Assembly (NCBI RefSeq): GCF_025150245.1
Contig: NZ_CP102279.1
Span: 2,601,423-2,665,422 of the forward strand
Length of the DNA: 64,000 nt
Reading direction: 5' to 3'
Origin: Dorea formicigenerans
GTDB lineage: Bacteria > Bacillota > Clostridia > Lachnospirales > Lachnospiraceae
Shown piece by piece: positions 15,212 through 24,290 of the stretch (positions are counted from its first letter, which is position 1; each line of letters starts with the position of its first letter). Both the position numbers and the translations under genes were made by a program. The notes beneath the pieces are model-generated. The model made no database searches. It was not told the DNA's origin and saw only the letters and a list, made by a program, of their open reading frames with translations.

Positions 15212-15739
15212 ATGAAAACAAGGAACGAAATCTATCAAGGAGAGGGAGCCAAGCTCTTACGGTTCATTACCACTTACCATACTCTGAGGTATGACCAGGT
15301 TTTACAACTTTTCTCCCGACATGAGCAGTCTATCAAGTCATTGATTACCAGCCTCATCAAACAAGGGCGCATCATTTACGATAAAGAGCATGACCTTCTT
15401 TGTGACAGCCAGCAGTCTGCTGAGAATCCTGACTATGCTATAATTACATGCTTCTGGGTACTGCTGGATTTTAAGAAAGGTGTTGTATACCACACCAGTG
15501 GCGAATTTCCAATCAAGCTCAATTTCTTTTCGCAAGATGAACAATACGAAATCATCTATATCGGTGAAGAACAGGAGGCTCTGATCAATCATGTGATGGA
15601 AAGTATCCCATCACATGGTTCCAAACGCCTGATTGTCTTAGAATCCGAAAGCCAGGCTGCCAAAATCACCATTGATGATGTAGCCGCTTACTGCCTTGTA
15701 AATGAATCCGGTGCTGTCAGTTACTACATGAGAAAGTAG
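15212..15739 (+). CDS. DUF5697-like conserved ICE protein
   Basis: A 175-residue soluble protein from the ATG at 15212, which follows AAGGGAG. The start MKTRNEIYQGEGAKLLRFIT, then QVLQLFSRHEQSIKSLITSL with LIKQGRIIYDKEHDLLCDS, is a winged-helix-like N-terminal domain (about residues 10-65). The second half is a compact alpha/beta domain (DYAIITCFWVLLDF, EIIYIGEEQEALINHVM). This matches the DUF5697 family of clostridial conjugative elements as I recall it. No enzyme motif. It is 6 bases from the next gene in an operon leading to VirD4. Confidence 0.7.
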   Translation: MKTRNEIYQGEGAKLLRFITTYHTLRYDQVLQLFSRHEQSIKSLITSLIKQGRIIYDKEHDLLCDSQQSAENPDYAIITCFWVLLDFKKGVVYHTSGEFPIKLNFFSQDEQYEIIYIGEEQEALINHVMESIPSHGSKRLIVLESESQAAKITIDDVAAYCLVNESGAVSYYMRK

Positions 15740-15745
15740 GTTATT

Positions 15746-16447
15746 ATGACGCAAAATACACCAACCATTTACCAGCGGCTTGAAAAACTGGAAGGGGAGC
15801 TGCAAAAACTGACGAATACCGTTTACGCTCTGAAGGTCACTGATATCCAGAATTATGATAAAAATTTTGAGGAACTGAGCGTCAGTGCTGCTCTTCGGGC
15901 GGAGCGGATTGCCTGCCAGATGCGTAACCTTGTCTGTCCGGCTCTCTCCCCAAATCAAGCAGCTTATCTTCCCAAAGCGGCAGATGCACAGGGAATGCGG
16001 ATTGCAGAACAGCAGGGGATTCTCACCATTACGCTTCCCGGACTGCTTCCGAAACGAAGAGTCCACACAAACACTGCATTTCTCCATGAACCGCTTAATT
16101 ATATGCTTCGGGAGTATGTAAAACAAAATGCCCTGCCCCTCTATCGTGACTGCGTGATATGTTTCAGTCAAATATATGACAGGGAACTTCCTCAAAGACG
16201 TATCCGGGATTATGACAATCTGGAGTTTAAACAGATTCTGGATACACTTTGTACTTATGTTCTGACAGATGACAGCGGCTTTTTCTGTGATTCCTACTAC
16301 ACGACACAGCTTGGCTTAAAGGACTGTACACTGGTATCGGTTATGGAAAAAGCTGACTTTCCGAAATGGCTGCAGAACCAGAAAAATCATCACGAAAGCA
16401 TGTCGGAAAATCTCCTGACTTCTCAGGCAGAAATCCGACATCGGTAA
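15746..16447 (+). CDS. DUF6100-like conserved ICE protein with RusA-like motif
   Basis: A 233-residue protein with a coiled-coil start (IYQRLEKLEGELQKLTNTVY), a central helix (LRAERIACQMRNLVCPAL), the strand pair GILTITLPGLLPKRR, and a conserved C-terminal core RIRDYDNLEFKQILDTL then TDDSGFFCD. This layout matches the DUF6100 family of clostridial mobile elements. The core has D155, D157, N158, K162, D166 and D175-D176, spaced much like the DxDN...K...D...DD active site of RusA Holliday-junction resolvases. A nuclease role in element processing is an inference. It is co-operonic with the gene before it. Confidence 0.68.
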   Translation: MTQNTPTIYQRLEKLEGELQKLTNTVYALKVTDIQNYDKNFEELSVSAALRAERIACQMRNLVCPALSPNQAAYLPKAADAQGMRIAEQQGILTITLPGLLPKRRVHTNTAFLHEPLNYMLREYVKQNALPLYRDCVICFSQIYDRELPQRRIRDYDNLEFKQILDTLCTYVLTDDSGFFCDSYYTTQLGLKDCTLVSVMEKADFPKWLQNQKNHHESMSENLLTSQAEIRHR

Positions 16448-16455
16448 GAACCACC

Positions 16456-16484
16456 GCAGGGAACTTTGTTTTCTTGCTTTTTTT
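16456..16484 (+). terminator. Terminator after the DUF6100-like gene
   Basis: GCAGGGAA pairs with TTTCTTGC-like sequence (two G-U pairs) between 16456 and 16477, followed by seven T bases. Just after it, TTACCCA and TGGGTAA form a separate inverted repeat around 16504-16533. Confidence 0.6.
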
Positions 16485-16556
16485 ATCTCCAAACCACCGG
16501 AGATTTACCCAAGTATAGGCTTGCATGGGTAAGAACTGAATTGAGGTGATGCTTAT

Positions 16557-17663
16557 TTGATAAGACCTGACACTACGAAATACCGCTTACTGGAAATGAT
16601 AGGGATGTGCGGGGAATTTCCCGCAGACCAGCTAAACAGACTCATCCCAAGTGCCTCCTATGCGGAAAAACTCATTACGGATTTGAAGGCGGAACACCTC
16701 ATCCGTACCCACTACCGGGATGCTCTCAGAGGCTACCGTCTTACAAAAGCTGCGAAAGAGATGCTGTTATCTGTCTCGCCGCTACGCTTCCAGTGCTATC
16801 TGACCGGCAATACCGAGACGAACCTCATCCGAAGTGAAGTATCCCGACGTATCCGCTTACATCAGAAAGCCGAAACGTATCTGACACTCCTTCATGCCGG
16901 GATTCCCTTTTATCCGGATGTAAAACCTGACATCTTCTGTAATCACCGCGAAGCTGGTTCCATCGGTATGCGAAGCCTTCCTCTTTTTTACGCTTCCAGA
17001 GAAATTAAGGAATTGGGCCCGGAGACCACGAAGATTAGGAACTCCCGCAGCATGGGCATCCTGATGGCACCGCAATGTGTCTATGTCCTTTATAACACGG
17101 GAAACGGAGTCCTGAAATGGGAATATCGAACGGAAGTCCGCTTAAACGCCTTCCTGCAGCATTACCTGCAAGGCTACCCTTACAACGGACATCCACAGAT
17201 CCGGGCAATCATGACCGGAACCGACATGGAAATGGCTTTCCGGCTGTTTACCAGTACCGGAGGCTACAAAAAGAGCCTGTTTATGCTGGACACCTCCTTC
17301 GAGCATTTCCATTACCTTCCCAATACTCCGGAAGGGGAAGTGCTTTTAAAACTGCTGGTTCACCCTGAGATCATGGAAAAGCTGGACAACCTCCTGCTGT
17401 CCGATCTGGGCTGCCGCAGCGATTCAATTCCACTGGAACATGATGCCACGGATGCTTCCGGGAACCCCATCCTTCTTGCTTATGATTTTGACATGCAGCG
17501 AATCAACCGGTTCAATACCGGCTTAAATGTATACGGCAGATCCGGGAACCTGATCTGTTTCGATTTTCAGATTCCGGTCCTGAAAAAATACTTAACTGCC
17601 ACAATCCATTTCTCCAGTATTGACCTTTGCAAATTCAAAAGGGGGTTTTTACATGAACCGTAA
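16557..17663 (+). CDS. Winged-helix ICE protein (replication-relaxation-like)
   Basis: A 368-residue protein starting at a TTG preceded by GAGGTGAT. The N-terminus (YRLLEMIGMCGEFPADQLNR, SYAEKLITDLKAEHLIRTHY, RDALRGYRLTKAAKEMLL) is a clear winged helix over residues 8-75. The body (about 100-360) is alpha/beta, with strands such as GILMAPQCVYVLYNTGNG. The architecture is like the replication-relaxation family proteins that accompany VirD4 genes in clostridial elements. It overlaps the VirD4 start by 11 bases, so it is coupled to the coupling protein and may load it or control transfer DNA. Function not proven. Confidence 0.6.
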   Translation: MIRPDTTKYRLLEMIGMCGEFPADQLNRLIPSASYAEKLITDLKAEHLIRTHYRDALRGYRLTKAAKEMLLSVSPLRFQCYLTGNTETNLIRSEVSRRIRLHQKAETYLTLLHAGIPFYPDVKPDIFCNHREAGSIGMRSLPLFYASREIKELGPETTKIRNSRSMGILMAPQCVYVLYNTGNGVLKWEYRTEVRLNAFLQHYLQGYPYNGHPQIRAIMTGTDMEMAFRLFTSTGGYKKSLFMLDTSFEHFHYLPNTPEGEVLLKLLVHPEIMEKLDNLLLSDLGCRSDSIPLEHDATDASGNPILLAYDFDMQRINRFNTGLNVYGRSGNLICFDFQIPVLKKYLTATIHFSSIDLCKFKRGFLHEP

Positions 17664-19623
17664 ATGGTGGAAGCTCATTTATATGCTTCCGATCACCTTC
17701 TGCACCCTCTATGCAGGAGGCTATGTTGCTCAATTTATCCGCAACTATCAGACCTGGGAATCTGCCGGCAATTTTGCCGGAAACGGAACTGCCCCGCAGA
17801 TCCCCTCCCCGCACCCGCTCGCCTGTCTGGATGCCCTGACTGCTTTCCCGTACAATCTGTATGGGATTTTTCTATGTCTGGCAGCTTTTGGACTCCTGAC
17901 CTTCCTTCTCATGCGTATGGGATTTGACCGAAACGGGGAAATAACAGACCGGGGCCGGAACCTGAATTATTCCACAAAGGGAACCTATGGGACTTCCGGT
18001 TTTATGACTTTGGAGGAAATGCATCAGGTACTGGAGCTTACGAATGATGTCAAGAAACACAAGGGAACCATTCTTGGAAAACTGAACGGAAAAGCCGTTT
18101 GTCTCCCGAAGGATACCCGCATGAACCGGAATATTGCCGTTTACGGTGCCAGCGGTTCCATGAAAAGCCGGGCCTTTGCACGCAACATGATCTTCCAGTG
18201 TGTTGCCCGCGGGGAAAGCCTCATCATCACCGATCCAAAATCGGAATTGTACGAAAGTACAGCCACTTACCTTGAGAATGCCGGATATATCGTGAAATCC
18301 TTTAATCTTGTAAACCCGGAAAACTCGGATAGTTGGAATTGTCTGGGTGAAATTGGCGGACAGGAAACCATGGCACAGGTATTTGCTGATGTCATCATCC
18401 AGAATACCGGTTCTGCCAAAGGCGATCACTTCTGGGACAATGCCGAGATGAACTTATTAAAAGCTCTGATTCTCTATGTGGATCAGGGATTCCCACCGGA
18501 GGCAAAGAATATCGGACAGGTATACAAACTCCTGACCATGAGTTCGGAAAAAGAACTGAACAGCCTCTTTGACCTGCTTCCGGTCTCCCATCCGGCAAAA
18601 GTCCCCTACTTCATCTATAAGCAGGCAAGTGACACGGTACGTTCCGGCGTCATCATCGGACTCGGTTCCAGACTTCAGGTATTCCAGAACAAGCTGATCC
18701 GCCAGATCACTTCCTATGATGAGATCAACCTGACGCTGCCGGGAAAAGAAAAATGTGCATACTTCTGCATCACTTCGGATCAAGACAGCACTTTTGATTT
18801 TCTTTCTTCCCTGTTTATGACCTTCGTATTTATCAAACTGGTCCGTTATGCAGACACCTATGGGGAAGATGGAAAACTGCCGGTTCCGGTACATATCCTG
18901 GCTGATGAGCTGGCGAATACGGGAGCAATCCTATCGCTCAACAAAAAGATTTCCGTGATCCGAAGTCGAAACCTCAGTATTTCCTGCATTTTCCAAAACC
19001 TGCCTCAGATGCAGAACCGGTATCCCTTAAACCAATGGCAGGAAATCATCGGGAACTGCGACACTCAGCTATTTTTAGGCTGTACGGATGAGGTAACTGC
19101 TACATTTATCTCTAACCGCTCCGGTGATGTGACCGTTGGTGTCAGCAGCGAAGCCAAACAATTAAATAGCTGGAGGGTATCCGATTATACACCGGAATAC
19201 CGCCAGACCAGATCCATCGGGAAACGAAAGCTCTTAACTCCGGATGAGATCCTGCGGCTCCCGCTGGATACTGCACTGATTATCCTGCGTGGTCAGAAGG
19301 TACTGCAGGTAGAAAAATACGATTACACCCTGCACCCGGATGCCCAAAAACTCATTCCCCGGAAGGCTTCCGAACATATTCCGGAATGGAGAAAAGGAGC
19401 ATGTAGTGAAGAATATACGTACACTCCAACTATTCCTGCTTCCCACCCGAAAAAAACCGCTTCTTATGGAAAGCAGAAAAAGAAAAAAGCTGAACCGCAC
19501 TTTGACCAGCAAAGCGTTTATCAGGAACCTGGCTATCACGATTTCCCGGATGACTTCTCAGCAGATAACTATTCGGATCACACAGACATGGTTCCTTTAG
19601 ATAAAGATTCTATCATGTCATAA
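17653..19623 (+). CDS. virD4: VirD4/TraG-type T4SS coupling protein
   Basis: A 656-residue protein from the ATG at 17653 after AAAAGGGGG. Two N-terminal membrane segments (about residues 8-27 and 67-90, the second LYGIFLCLAAFGLLTFLLM) precede a large cytoplasmic ATPase. Walker A is GASGSMKSR (about 165-173), an atypical P-loop with Met in place of the usual Gly, seen in clostridial members. Walker B is VHILADELANTG (about 412). Also visible are LIITDPKSELYE and the IRSRNLSISCIFQNLPQMQ segment. It couples the relaxase-DNA complex to the secretion channel. The C-terminal tail (about 590-656) is Ser/Lys/Asp-rich and likely disordered, a usual site for substrate contact. Confidence 0.94.
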   Translation: MNRKWWKLIYMLPITFCTLYAGGYVAQFIRNYQTWESAGNFAGNGTAPQIPSPHPLACLDALTAFPYNLYGIFLCLAAFGLLTFLLMRMGFDRNGEITDRGRNLNYSTKGTYGTSGFMTLEEMHQVLELTNDVKKHKGTILGKLNGKAVCLPKDTRMNRNIAVYGASGSMKSRAFARNMIFQCVARGESLIITDPKSELYESTATYLENAGYIVKSFNLVNPENSDSWNCLGEIGGQETMAQVFADVIIQNTGSAKGDHFWDNAEMNLLKALILYVDQGFPPEAKNIGQVYKLLTMSSEKELNSLFDLLPVSHPAKVPYFIYKQASDTVRSGVIIGLGSRLQVFQNKLIRQITSYDEINLTLPGKEKCAYFCITSDQDSTFDFLSSLFMTFVFIKLVRYADTYGEDGKLPVPVHILADELANTGAILSLNKKISVIRSRNLSISCIFQNLPQMQNRYPLNQWQEIIGNCDTQLFLGCTDEVTATFISNRSGDVTVGVSSEAKQLNSWRVSDYTPEYRQTRSIGKRKLLTPDEILRLPLDTALIILRGQKVLQVEKYDYTLHPDAQKLIPRKASEHIPEWRKGACSEEYTYTPTIPASHPKKTASYGKQKKKKAEPHFDQQSVYQEPGYHDFPDDFSADNYSDHTDMVPLDKDSIMS

Positions 19624-19639
19624 TTTGAAAGGAGACACT

Positions 19640-20566
19640 ATGATGCCAAACGAAACAACCAACACACCTATTTTAACTCTGGATTCCGATGCGAAGCTGG
19701 AAACAGCCCAGTCCATTTCAGACCTTACCTGGCATGAGATCCAGAATGCCTACCGTACCCGCCGGATCTTAACCGGAATGCTTGGCGGTATCGAGAAAAC
19801 AGAAAACGGCAGCCTCATTGCCGTGGTTTACTACAAGGATTTCCGTACTGTCATCCCAGTAACTGAGATGATGATCCATCTCATGCAGGATGAAGCACAC
19901 GATTATGGGGAGCTTGCTCTGCGGCAGAACAAAATCCTCAACAATATGCTTGGATGTGAGATTGATTTTCTGATTAAGGGATTAGATCCGAAGACACGCA
20001 GCATTGTCGCCAGCCGGAAAGAAGCGATGCTGAAGAAACGCCAGATCTTCTATCTGGATAAAGATGCTTCCGGAATGCCGAAAGTTTATGAAGACCGTAT
20101 CGTGCAGGCAAGAGTCATTGCTGTTGCGGAAAAGGTAGTCCGGGCAGAAATTTTCGGTGTGGAAACCTCCATTCTTGCCAGAGACCTGTCCTTCGACTGG
20201 ATGGGTGATGCCAGAGAACGCTTCCAGGTAGGCGATCACATCCTGGTACGCATCCTGGATGTGCGGGCAGACTCACCGGAGCAGGTCATTGTCCACGCAG
20301 ATGTCAAAAGTGTGGAAGGCAACACCAGCAAGGAAAACATGAAAAAATGTAAGATTCAGGGAAAATACGCCGGAACTGTGGAAGACATCCATAAAGGCAC
20401 CGTCTTTGTCCGGCTCTCCATCGGTGTCAATGCCATTGCCCACTCCTGCTATGACAGCCGGACAGTCGGGAAAAAGGATCAGGTATCCTTTGTGGTGACG
20501 CATATTGATGAAGAGCGTAATGTTGCCCTCGGCATCATCACCCGCATCATCAAGCAGACCATATAA
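19640..20566 (+). CDS. S1-domain RNA-binding-like ICE protein
   Basis: A 308-residue protein; ATG at 19640 follows AAAGGAGAC, and a second ATG is next to it. Two S1-like OB-fold units can be seen in the second half: one around VQARVIAVAEKVVRAEIFGV with GDHILVRILDVRADS, and one around GKYAGTVEDIHKGTVFVRLS with KKDQVSFVVTHIDEERNVAL. The N-terminal half (LTWHEIQNAYRTRRILTGML, VVYYKDFRTVIPVTEMM) may be another such unit. It probably binds RNA or single-stranded DNA. It follows virD4 by 16 bases and ends at a terminator, so it is last in the first backbone operon. Confidence 0.75.
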   Translation: MMPNETTNTPILTLDSDAKLETAQSISDLTWHEIQNAYRTRRILTGMLGGIEKTENGSLIAVVYYKDFRTVIPVTEMMIHLMQDEAHDYGELALRQNKILNNMLGCEIDFLIKGLDPKTRSIVASRKEAMLKKRQIFYLDKDASGMPKVYEDRIVQARVIAVAEKVVRAEIFGVETSILARDLSFDWMGDARERFQVGDHILVRILDVRADSPEQVIVHADVKSVEGNTSKENMKKCKIQGKYAGTVEDIHKGTVFVRLSIGVNAIAHSCYDSRTVGKKDQVSFVVTHIDEERNVALGIITRIIKQTI

Positions 20567-20584
20567 GGCTTCCACCTTATTTTT
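20563..20584 (+). terminator. Terminator of the VirD4 operon
   Basis: ATAAGG (20563-20568) and CCTTAT (20575-20580) flank a 6-base loop and are followed by T bases. The stem overlaps the stop codon of the S1-domain gene. Confidence 0.6.
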
Positions 20585-20685
20585 AAATAGCTTTTTTTCA
20601 TATACAGCACCAATTAGTCCAGCAAATACTCACGATACAGCTACATAAGGTGACAGAATAAAGTATTTTTCAGACCATTACCTTA

Positions 20686-20714
20686 TTGTACTGAAAACGG
20701 TAACGTGTTATACT
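20686..20714 (+). promoter_or_regulatory. Sense promoter of the type I toxin mRNA
   Basis: TTGTAC (20686-20691) and TATACT (20709-20714) with a 17-bp spacer, 76 bases upstream of the toxin start codon. Confidence 0.7.
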
Positions 20715-20789
20715 GATTCGGTATTACTGAACCGGAAAGACGGATGCATTTCGATTTTGCCCTCTAGTATCCAAGGAGGGTGATGCCCA

Positions 20790-20870
20790 TGAATACAATG
20801 GAAGTATTGACTTTACTATTGGTAATTTTTGCGGCTTTGACTTATATAGATCGACATAATAAGAAATAGC
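20790..20870 (+). CDS. Small holin-like type I toxin peptide
   Basis: A 26-residue open frame beginning MNTMEVLTLLLVIFAAL and ending YIDRHNKK: a short polar start, one hydrophobic helix, an aromatic-Ile-Asp joint and a basic tail. This matches the putative holin-like toxins (the TxpA/BsrE-like group) of Firmicutes, which insert into the membrane. The ATG at 20790 follows AAGGAGG (20774-20780) by 9 bases; an in-frame ATG at 20784 is too close. The frame is bracketed by its own promoter, a strong terminator, and an opposed antisense promoter, which is the standard layout of a type I toxin-antitoxin locus. Confidence 0.8.
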
Positions 20871-20966
20871 ATCCACGACCCTAGGAAAGTTTTGGATGCT
20901 ATGACTTATACATAGAATATAAAATTTAACTGAGGGCATCAGATTTTGCATCTGAATACCTTTCTT
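20860..20966 (-). ncRNA. Antisense RNA antitoxin opposing the holin-like toxin
   Basis: On the minus strand, TTGATT (20996-21001) and TATAAT (20973-20978), separated by exactly 17 bp, form a strong promoter pointing at the toxin gene. Transcription from about 20966 would run into a hairpin with perfect 9-bp arms (ATAGCATCC and GGATGCTAT) that on this strand is followed by TTTCTTATT, a likely terminator near 20860. The RNA of about 105 nt would pair with the 3' end of the toxin mRNA, as RatA does with txpA and SR4 with bsrG. Ends are estimates. Confidence 0.72.
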
Positions 20967-20982
20967 GAGTTCATTATACACT

Positions 20983-21013
20983 GGGGGATTTGAGAAATCA
21001 AGTCCCCCTTTTT
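20983..21013 (+). terminator. Strong terminator of the toxin mRNA
   Basis: GGGGGATTTGA (20983-20993), GAAA loop, TCAAGTCCCCC (20998-21008), an 11-bp stem with one G-U pair, then five T bases. The -35 box of the antisense promoter is embedded in its 3' arm. Confidence 0.9.
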
Positions 21014-21061
21014 ATTATGACATTGATTAGTATCTGCATTAAACATCAGAAATTTATATTC

Positions 21062-23524
21062 TTACTCACTGAAACGAATTCTCTCTATCAATGAATCTTT
21101 CCTTACTGACTTTGCAATGAATATTGCCAATAACATCTGTATCACAAACAATGTTAAAATTATAATAATAGCTGCTGTTACCGGATAATGGTATGTGCTG
21201 ATATCAAACATTCCTGTACGCTTTGCATATAAAAACAACGGATATCCTGCAAGACTTCCCACTCCGATACTGATAATAAGAGTGCCTACTGTATAGAATA
21301 TACCTTCCAACTGGAGCATCTTCATCAACTGACGGTCCGACATTCCGATTGCCTGCATCATGCCAAGCTCCTTTTTTCGCACATGGACACTATTGATCAT
21401 TGTGTTAATCAAGTTCATAATGCTGATTGCTGCCAGAATGATGATAAATGCATAACATGCACCTCTAGTCATCTGTATGGCATTTTCCCATGTATCGTAC
21501 TCATTCTTCCAGGTACGCATCTGCAGTCTGCCTGATCCATCCACAATAGCCTGTAGAGATGCTTCCAGTGCCTCATCATAATCCTTATCTGCAATCACCT
21601 GAAAATAGCTGGAAGAATTATTTATGGTAAGTTTCTCTGCCCCTTCTTTTGCCATGATAAGACAGTTATAGTTTGTCAGACCTGTTCCATATTCACCAAT
21701 TGCTGCCACTTCAATCTCTTTTTGAAAGGTATTATCTCCATCATGAATATTGAGTTTCAGCTTATCTCCCACTTTAATATCTGGATACCAGTGAAGTAGC
21801 GCGCGGTCCAGAATCACTTTATCCCCGGATTTCAATTCCTCGTATGTGACATTGCCTTCAGTGATTCCTTTTTTCAGCTCTTCTGCGTATTCTTCCGGCA
21901 CTCCATTGATAAATTCGGTTCCAATTTTTTCTTCAAAAGGTCCTCCTGATACCTTCAACGCGGTAAACACATCTACCCGCTCAACACCGTCAAGCTCCTC
22001 TATCTGCTGCTTTAGTCCTTCATTTAATGGATTATTCTTTTGAACCTCCGCCCATTCATATTCAGGATGCTCTTTATTCCCGGATTCCACAATTGGAGAA
22101 ATCTCATATTGCCCCACAATCGAACTCTTTGCACTTTCCATCGGATTTGCACAAGACAGCACCGTTGCTACCATCATGACAAATATTCCGGTAACGGCCA
22201 TAGATACAATCGTGATAGTACTCTTCTTTTTATTCTCTGCAAGATTTCTCTTGGTCAGTCGTCCGATATTCAGAAATTGATATCCCTTCCTGCTGCTTTT
22301 CTGTCGCTTACTGCCTCCCTGGTAACGCATAGCTTCTATTTCTGATACCTTCGCCGCCATACGCATAGGCTTCATCAGTGACAGATACACTGTACACAGA
22401 GTCACTGCAATTGCCAACAGATAAATCCACCAATAATAAAGTTGGACTTCTCCTTTAGCTACAACCTTGTATGCCTCTGTTATAAGTACGTTTGAATCCT
22501 TTGCATGTTCTACAAACTGGAGAAGTACAACTTTCACAGCAACTGTTCCGATCAAAAGTCCTATCGGAATGGCAAACAACGCCACTCCCATTCCCTCTCT
22601 TAGTACGATTTGTCTAAGCTGCCGTTTCGTAGCCCCGATTGCCTTTAACTTTCCAAATTCCCGAACCCTCTGGTTCATAGATACATAATAAACACTATAA
22701 ATTGTGATAATGCCCGCCAATACAACAATAAGCATGATTCCTACAATCACCGGAATTGTAGCCGGATCCACATAATTTGCTGCAAGATACTCTTTATTAA
22801 TATTCATGTCATCCTCGGAAATCCCGAACTGTCTGGCAATATTCTGTATCGTCTCTGTATAATCTGCAGTCGTATTTCCTTTCTGTCCATTCACCTGAAG
22901 TAAAAACCGATATTTCACCTGTTCTACCGGTATCTCCGCTTTCAGAAAGGCCTCTGAAACCAATGATGTATATTGTTTTTGTTCTTTGCTGCTCTCATTA
23001 TCTGCTAAAAAACCACAGATTCGAAAGTCTTTCTCCTTCGTATAATCCAGTCCGTCATCTTTCAGAATCTGATAAGGTACTGTGATAGTGTCACCGATTT
23101 TCCCATTCTGTCCTAATGCTTCCAGTATTCCTTTTGAAACCACAATATCATTTTCTTTCTGCGGAAGTTGCCCCTCTTTCAGCTTCACTTTATAAAGTTC
23201 CATCCCTGTTCTGTCCATATACATCATGGAAACCGTCGCATCTTCCAGATTCATGTACCCCGCATCGCTGCGGAGTCCGTAAGTTTTCACATCATGATGT
23301 GCCGCCAGTTTCATAACTGTACTCTCGTCCACGTTCCGATAAAGGGCATGCCATGTTGGATAAATCTTATTGATTACCGCAAAGTTCACTTCCACCATAT
23401 CTTTTCCGATTGATGGGATTACGAACAGCAGTAATGTTGTCAGGATAATGGCAATTCCAATCAGTATGTTTTTGCTCTTATAATGCCGCATATTGCAATA
23501 TGCAACTCTGGTCGTCATCTTCAT
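21062..23524 (-). CDS. FtsX/MacB-type ABC permease of a peptide-antibiotic exporter
   Basis: An 820-residue membrane protein with the two-FtsX architecture: an N-terminal helix (ILIGIAIILTTLLLFVIPSI, residues about 20-39), a large extracellular domain (40-245), three helices near 255-385 including the conserved REFGKLKAIGATKRQLRQIV coupling stretch, a further extracellular domain (about 460-690), and three final helices with VRKKELGMMQAIGMSDRQLM. Such permeases with a MacB-like ATPase and adjacent two-component genes act in bacitracin or lantibiotic sensing and removal (BceB-like), although this one has two FtsX repeats. Its ATG overlaps the ATPase stop by one base. Confidence 0.9.
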   Translation of the reverse strand: MKMTTRVAYCNMRHYKSKNILIGIAIILTTLLLFVIPSIGKDMVEVNFAVINKIYPTWHALYRNVDESTVMKLAAHHDVKTYGLRSDAGYMNLEDATVSMMYMDRTGMELYKVKLKEGQLPQKENDIVVSKGILEALGQNGKIGDTITVPYQILKDDGLDYTKEKDFRICGFLADNESSKEQKQYTSLVSEAFLKAEIPVEQVKYRFLLQVNGQKGNTTADYTETIQNIARQFGISEDDMNINKEYLAANYVDPATIPVIVGIMLIVVLAGIITIYSVYYVSMNQRVREFGKLKAIGATKRQLRQIVLREGMGVALFAIPIGLLIGTVAVKVVLLQFVEHAKDSNVLITEAYKVVAKGEVQLYYWWIYLLAIAVTLCTVYLSLMKPMRMAAKVSEIEAMRYQGGSKRQKSSRKGYQFLNIGRLTKRNLAENKKKSTITIVSMAVTGIFVMMVATVLSCANPMESAKSSIVGQYEISPIVESGNKEHPEYEWAEVQKNNPLNEGLKQQIEELDGVERVDVFTALKVSGGPFEEKIGTEFINGVPEEYAEELKKGITEGNVTYEELKSGDKVILDRALLHWYPDIKVGDKLKLNIHDGDNTFQKEIEVAAIGEYGTGLTNYNCLIMAKEGAEKLTINNSSSYFQVIADKDYDEALEASLQAIVDGSGRLQMRTWKNEYDTWENAIQMTRGACYAFIIILAAISIMNLINTMINSVHVRKKELGMMQAIGMSDRQLMKMLQLEGIFYTVGTLIISIGVGSLAGYPLFLYAKRTGMFDISTYHYPVTAAIIIILTLFVIQMLLAIFIAKSVRKDSLIERIRFSE

Positions 23525-24195
23525 TATCTTCTCACCGCCTTGCCATCTTCAATGATAATCATTTCATCCGCCATCTGGGCAATCGTTTCATCATGGGTAA
23601 TCATGATAAGCGTCTGCCCGAAATCCGACACGCAGCTTTTCAATAGGCTCATAACCTCTAGCTCAGTCTGGGAATCAAGGTTTCCCGTCGGCTCATCCGC
23701 CAAAATTATCGCCGGTCTTGTCACCAATGCCCTGGCTATCGCAGTTCTCTGTTTCTGTCCACCAGACAAAGCAGACGGCATCGCATCTTTCTTATCCTGC
23801 AGTCCGATTTTTTTGAGAATATCTTCCACTTCCCGCGGCTTTACCTTGCGATTATCAAGTCCCAGCGGAAGAACGATATTCTCCCACACATTCAGCGATG
23901 GAATCAGATTAAAATCCTGAAAGATAAATCCTATCTTCTTTCTTCGAAACTGTGCCAGTTTATCATCTTTTCGAGAATAGATATCGGTTCCATCAATCCA
24001 TACTTTGCCGGAATCCGGTCTGTCAAGCCCTCCAATCAGATGCAGAAGTGTAGATTTTCCGGAGCCGGAACGTCCTACGATAGCTGTAAACTTGCCTCTC
24101 TCTATCTGTAAACTTGTATGATCCACGGCTCTCACCTGATTCTCGCCTTCTCCATAATACTTTACTAGATCTTCTACTTTTAAAATACTACTCAT
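23524..24195 (-). CDS. MacB/BceA-type ABC transporter ATPase
   Basis: A 223-residue ATPase; the ATG at 24195 follows AAGGGGA. Walker A is GRSGSGKST (about residue 40), the Q-loop FQDFNLIPSLNVWENI, the signature ALSGGQKQRTAIARALVTRP, and Walker B IILADEPTGNLD. The D-loop and H-switch (MITHDE) are intact, so it should hydrolyse ATP. It powers the FtsX-type permease encoded immediately downstream with a one-base overlap. A perfect inverted repeat 56 bases upstream is the likely binding site of the neighbouring response regulator. Confidence 0.95.
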   Translation of the reverse strand: MSSILKVEDLVKYYGEGENQVRAVDHTSLQIERGKFTAIVGRSGSGKSTLLHLIGGLDRPDSGKVWIDGTDIYSRKDDKLAQFRRKKIGFIFQDFNLIPSLNVWENIVLPLGLDNRKVKPREVEDILKKIGLQDKKDAMPSALSGGQKQRTAIARALVTRPAIILADEPTGNLDSQTELEVMSLLKSCVSDFGQTLIMITHDETIAQMADEMIIIEDGKAVRR

Positions 24196-24250
24196 ATCTT
24201 CAAGTCCCCTTTCCATTTCATACCCCTACTATAACATTCCTGCATTACAA

Positions 24251-24286
24251 AACCCTTACAACAACCATAACAGTTTTGTAAGGGTT
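24251..24286. promoter_or_regulatory. Inverted-repeat operator ahead of the ABC transporter
   Basis: AACCCTTACAA (24251-24261) and TTGTAAGGGTT (24276-24286) form a perfect 11-bp inverted repeat between the kinase gene and the transporter genes. BceR/VanR-type regulators bind repeats in this position. With only a weak T tract it is less likely to be a terminator. Confidence 0.55.
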
Positions 24287-24290
24287 CCGA

